Assembly: GCA_029556545.1 (NCBI GenBank)
Contig: JAKQEQ010000133.1
Span: forward strand, 1-7,161
Reading direction: 5' to 3'
Source: Candidatus Hydrogenedentota bacterium
GTDB lineage: Bacteria; Hydrogenedentota; Hydrogenedentia; Hydrogenedentales; JAGMZX01
Length of the DNA: 7,161 nt
The position numbers and the translations under genes were made by a program. Positions 6,236-7,161 of the stretch are shown in pieces. Every line of letters starts with the position of its first letter. The first letter of the stretch is position 1. Under the pieces are notes generated by a model that made no database searches, was not told where the DNA came from, and worked only from the letters and a program-made list of their open reading frames with translations.

Positions 6236-7161
6236 ATGTCCAGATACCGCGTCATGGTAATCGACGATGACGAACTCATGCGCGAATACGTCCACGAGGC
6301 GATGACGCGCGCCGGACACGACGTCGACGCGGCCGCAAGCGGCCCCGAAGCCCTCGCGCGCATGGAAACGACCGCCTATGACGTCGCGATCACCGACCTG
6401 AAGATGGCGCCCATGGACGGCCTCGAAGTGCTGCGCCGGGTCCGCGCCGCCGGCCCTGACACCCAAGTCATCGTGATGACCGCCTACGGCACCATCGAAA
6501 CCGCCGTCGCCGCCCTCAAGGAAGGCGCCGCCGATTACATCCTGAAGCCCTTCACGCCCGACGCCCTCGAGGTCGCCGTGGACCGCTGCCTCGAGCGCGC
6601 GCGTGTCGCCCGCGAGAACCGCTACCTCCGCGATGAGGTCGATGCTCGCTACGACTTCGGCGCCATGGTCGGCGACAGCCCGGCCATGCGCGCCGTCTAC
6701 GAGCAGATTCGCAAAGTCGCCGACAGCCGCGCCACCGTGCTCATTCGCGGCGCAACGGGCGTCGGAAAGGAACTCGCCGCCCGCGCCATCCACTTTGCCG
6801 GCGCACGGCGCGACAAGCCCTTCATCAAGGTGAATTGCGCGGCGCTGAGCGCGGGCATCCTAGAAAGCGAACTCTTCGGCCACGAGAAGGGCGCTTTCAC
6901 GAGCGCCCATGACCGGAAGATCGGGCGTTTTGAACTCGCAGACACGGGTACACTGCTCCTCGACGAGGTGAGTGAAATTCCGGTCGATCTCCAGCCCAAG
7001 CTCCTGCGCGCTCTTCAGGAACGCGAATTCGAACGCGTCGGCGGCAACACGCCCATCCAGGTCGACACGCGCATCGTGGCCACCTCGAACCGCGACCTCG
7101 AATCCGCCGTCCGGGAAGGCAAATTCCGCGAAGACCTCTTCTACCGCCTCAACGTGGTGGT
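6236..7161 (+). CDS. NtrC-family sigma-54-dependent response regulator, receiver plus AAA+ domain (3' partial, GAFTSA variant)
   Basis: Translating from the ATG at 6236 gives 308 residues open to the window end. GGAG at 6226-6229 sits six bases ahead and supports the start. The receiver domain (about 4-120) has the acidic triad region D10-D12, phospho-acceptor D54, T82 and K104. The AAA+ domain begins near VGDSPAMRAVYEQI (145-158). It has Walker A as GATGVGKE (172-179), the sigma-54 contact loop as GAFTSA (219-224) where GAFTGA is usual, GRFELAD (230-236), Walker B as LLLDE (240-244), a sensor I region VATSNRDL (281-288) and FREDLFYRLNV with the arginine-finger candidates R298 and R304. The family hydrolyses ATP to open sigma-54 promoters once phosphorylated, here presumably by the kinase encoded 32 bases upstream. 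The LLLDEVSE and SNRDL wording resembles FleR and FlrC more than NtrC proper, pointing to flagellar control, but target genes cannot be read from here. The rest of the AAA+ domain and the expected DNA-binding helix-turn-helix lie beyond the window. Confidence 0.92.
   Translation, partial: MSRYRVMVIDDDELMREYVHEAMTRAGHDVDAAASGPEALARMETTAYDVAITDLKMAPMDGLEVLRRVRAAGPDTQVIVMTAYGTIETAVAALKEGAADYILKPFTPDALEVAVDRCLERARVARENRYLRDEVDARYDFGAMVGDSPAMRAVYEQIRKVADSRATVLIRGATGVGKELAARAIHFAGARRDKPFIKVNCAALSAGILESELFGHEKGAFTSAHDRKIGRFELADTGTLLLDEVSEIPVDLQPKLLRALQEREFERVGGNTPIQVDTRIVATSNRDLESAVREGKFREDLFYRLNVV
6890..6907 (+). other. Codons for the GAFTSA loop (variant of the GAFTGA sigma-54 contact motif)
   Basis: The codons GGC GCT TTC ACG AGC GCC encode G219-A-F-T-S223-A224. 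The glycine normally found at the fifth position is Ser, encoded by AGC at 6902-6904. The surrounding ELFGHEK and GRFE signatures are intact, so this is a real substitution within an otherwise normal domain and not a frame error. Confidence 0.9.

Noticed and set aside
6062-6793. A 243-codon minus-strand frame across the kinase-regulator junction
   Set aside because: It is antisense to intact kinase and receiver motifs; its product has no recognisable domain.

Overview
The window looks like a chromosomal piece of a GC-rich, Gram-negative-type environmental bacterium. The best taxonomic hint is the first gene. It combines a Gly-Glu dipeptide linker, an Ig-like domain and two C-terminal modules built around the words ELLRVIQFFN and ELLRVIQFYN. 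From memory this combination is typical of large surface proteins in Candidatus Hydrogenedentota and related PVC or planctomycete-like lineages. The assignment is an inference and was not searched.

Layout, all genes on the plus strand. Positions 1-738 are the C-terminal end of a secreted or surface modular protein whose start lies outside the window. After 39 bases comes a complete YhhN/TMEM86-family membrane protein (778-1497), a putative lysoplasmalogenase. A 126-base gap (1498-1623) holds a weak promoter candidate and an imperfect 13-bp inverted repeat. Then follows a tightly packed set that looks like one operon: a 986-residue protein with an acidic disordered N-terminus, one membrane segment and a long TPR solenoid (1624-4584); a 146-residue helical protein (4591-5031); a soluble PAS histidine kinase (5043-6203); and the first 308 residues of an NtrC-type sigma-54 response regulator (6236 to the window end). 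The gaps are 6, 11 and 32 bases. The last gap contains a perfect 7-bp hairpin.

The kinase and regulator form a standard phosphorelay pair. Their make-up (a TM-less coiled-coil plus PAS sensor, and a regulator with LLLDEVSE and TSNRDL signatures) resembles the FleS/FleR and FlrB/FlrC pairs that control flagellar genes through sigma-54. The 146-residue protein has a helical body and a FLDKKA tail reminiscent of FlgN-type flagellar export chaperones. The TPR protein carries, in its presumably cytoplasmic disordered part, three copies of a short helix motif (LSQADLDALI, ITQDVLDALI, VDDLEALL) very similar to the CheY-binding N-terminal peptide of FliM (LSQxEIDALL). Together these suggest a flagellar or motility regulatory locus with an undescribed membrane TPR component. 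That functional reading is inference. The regulator also carries GAFTSA in place of the canonical GAFTGA sigma-54 contact loop.
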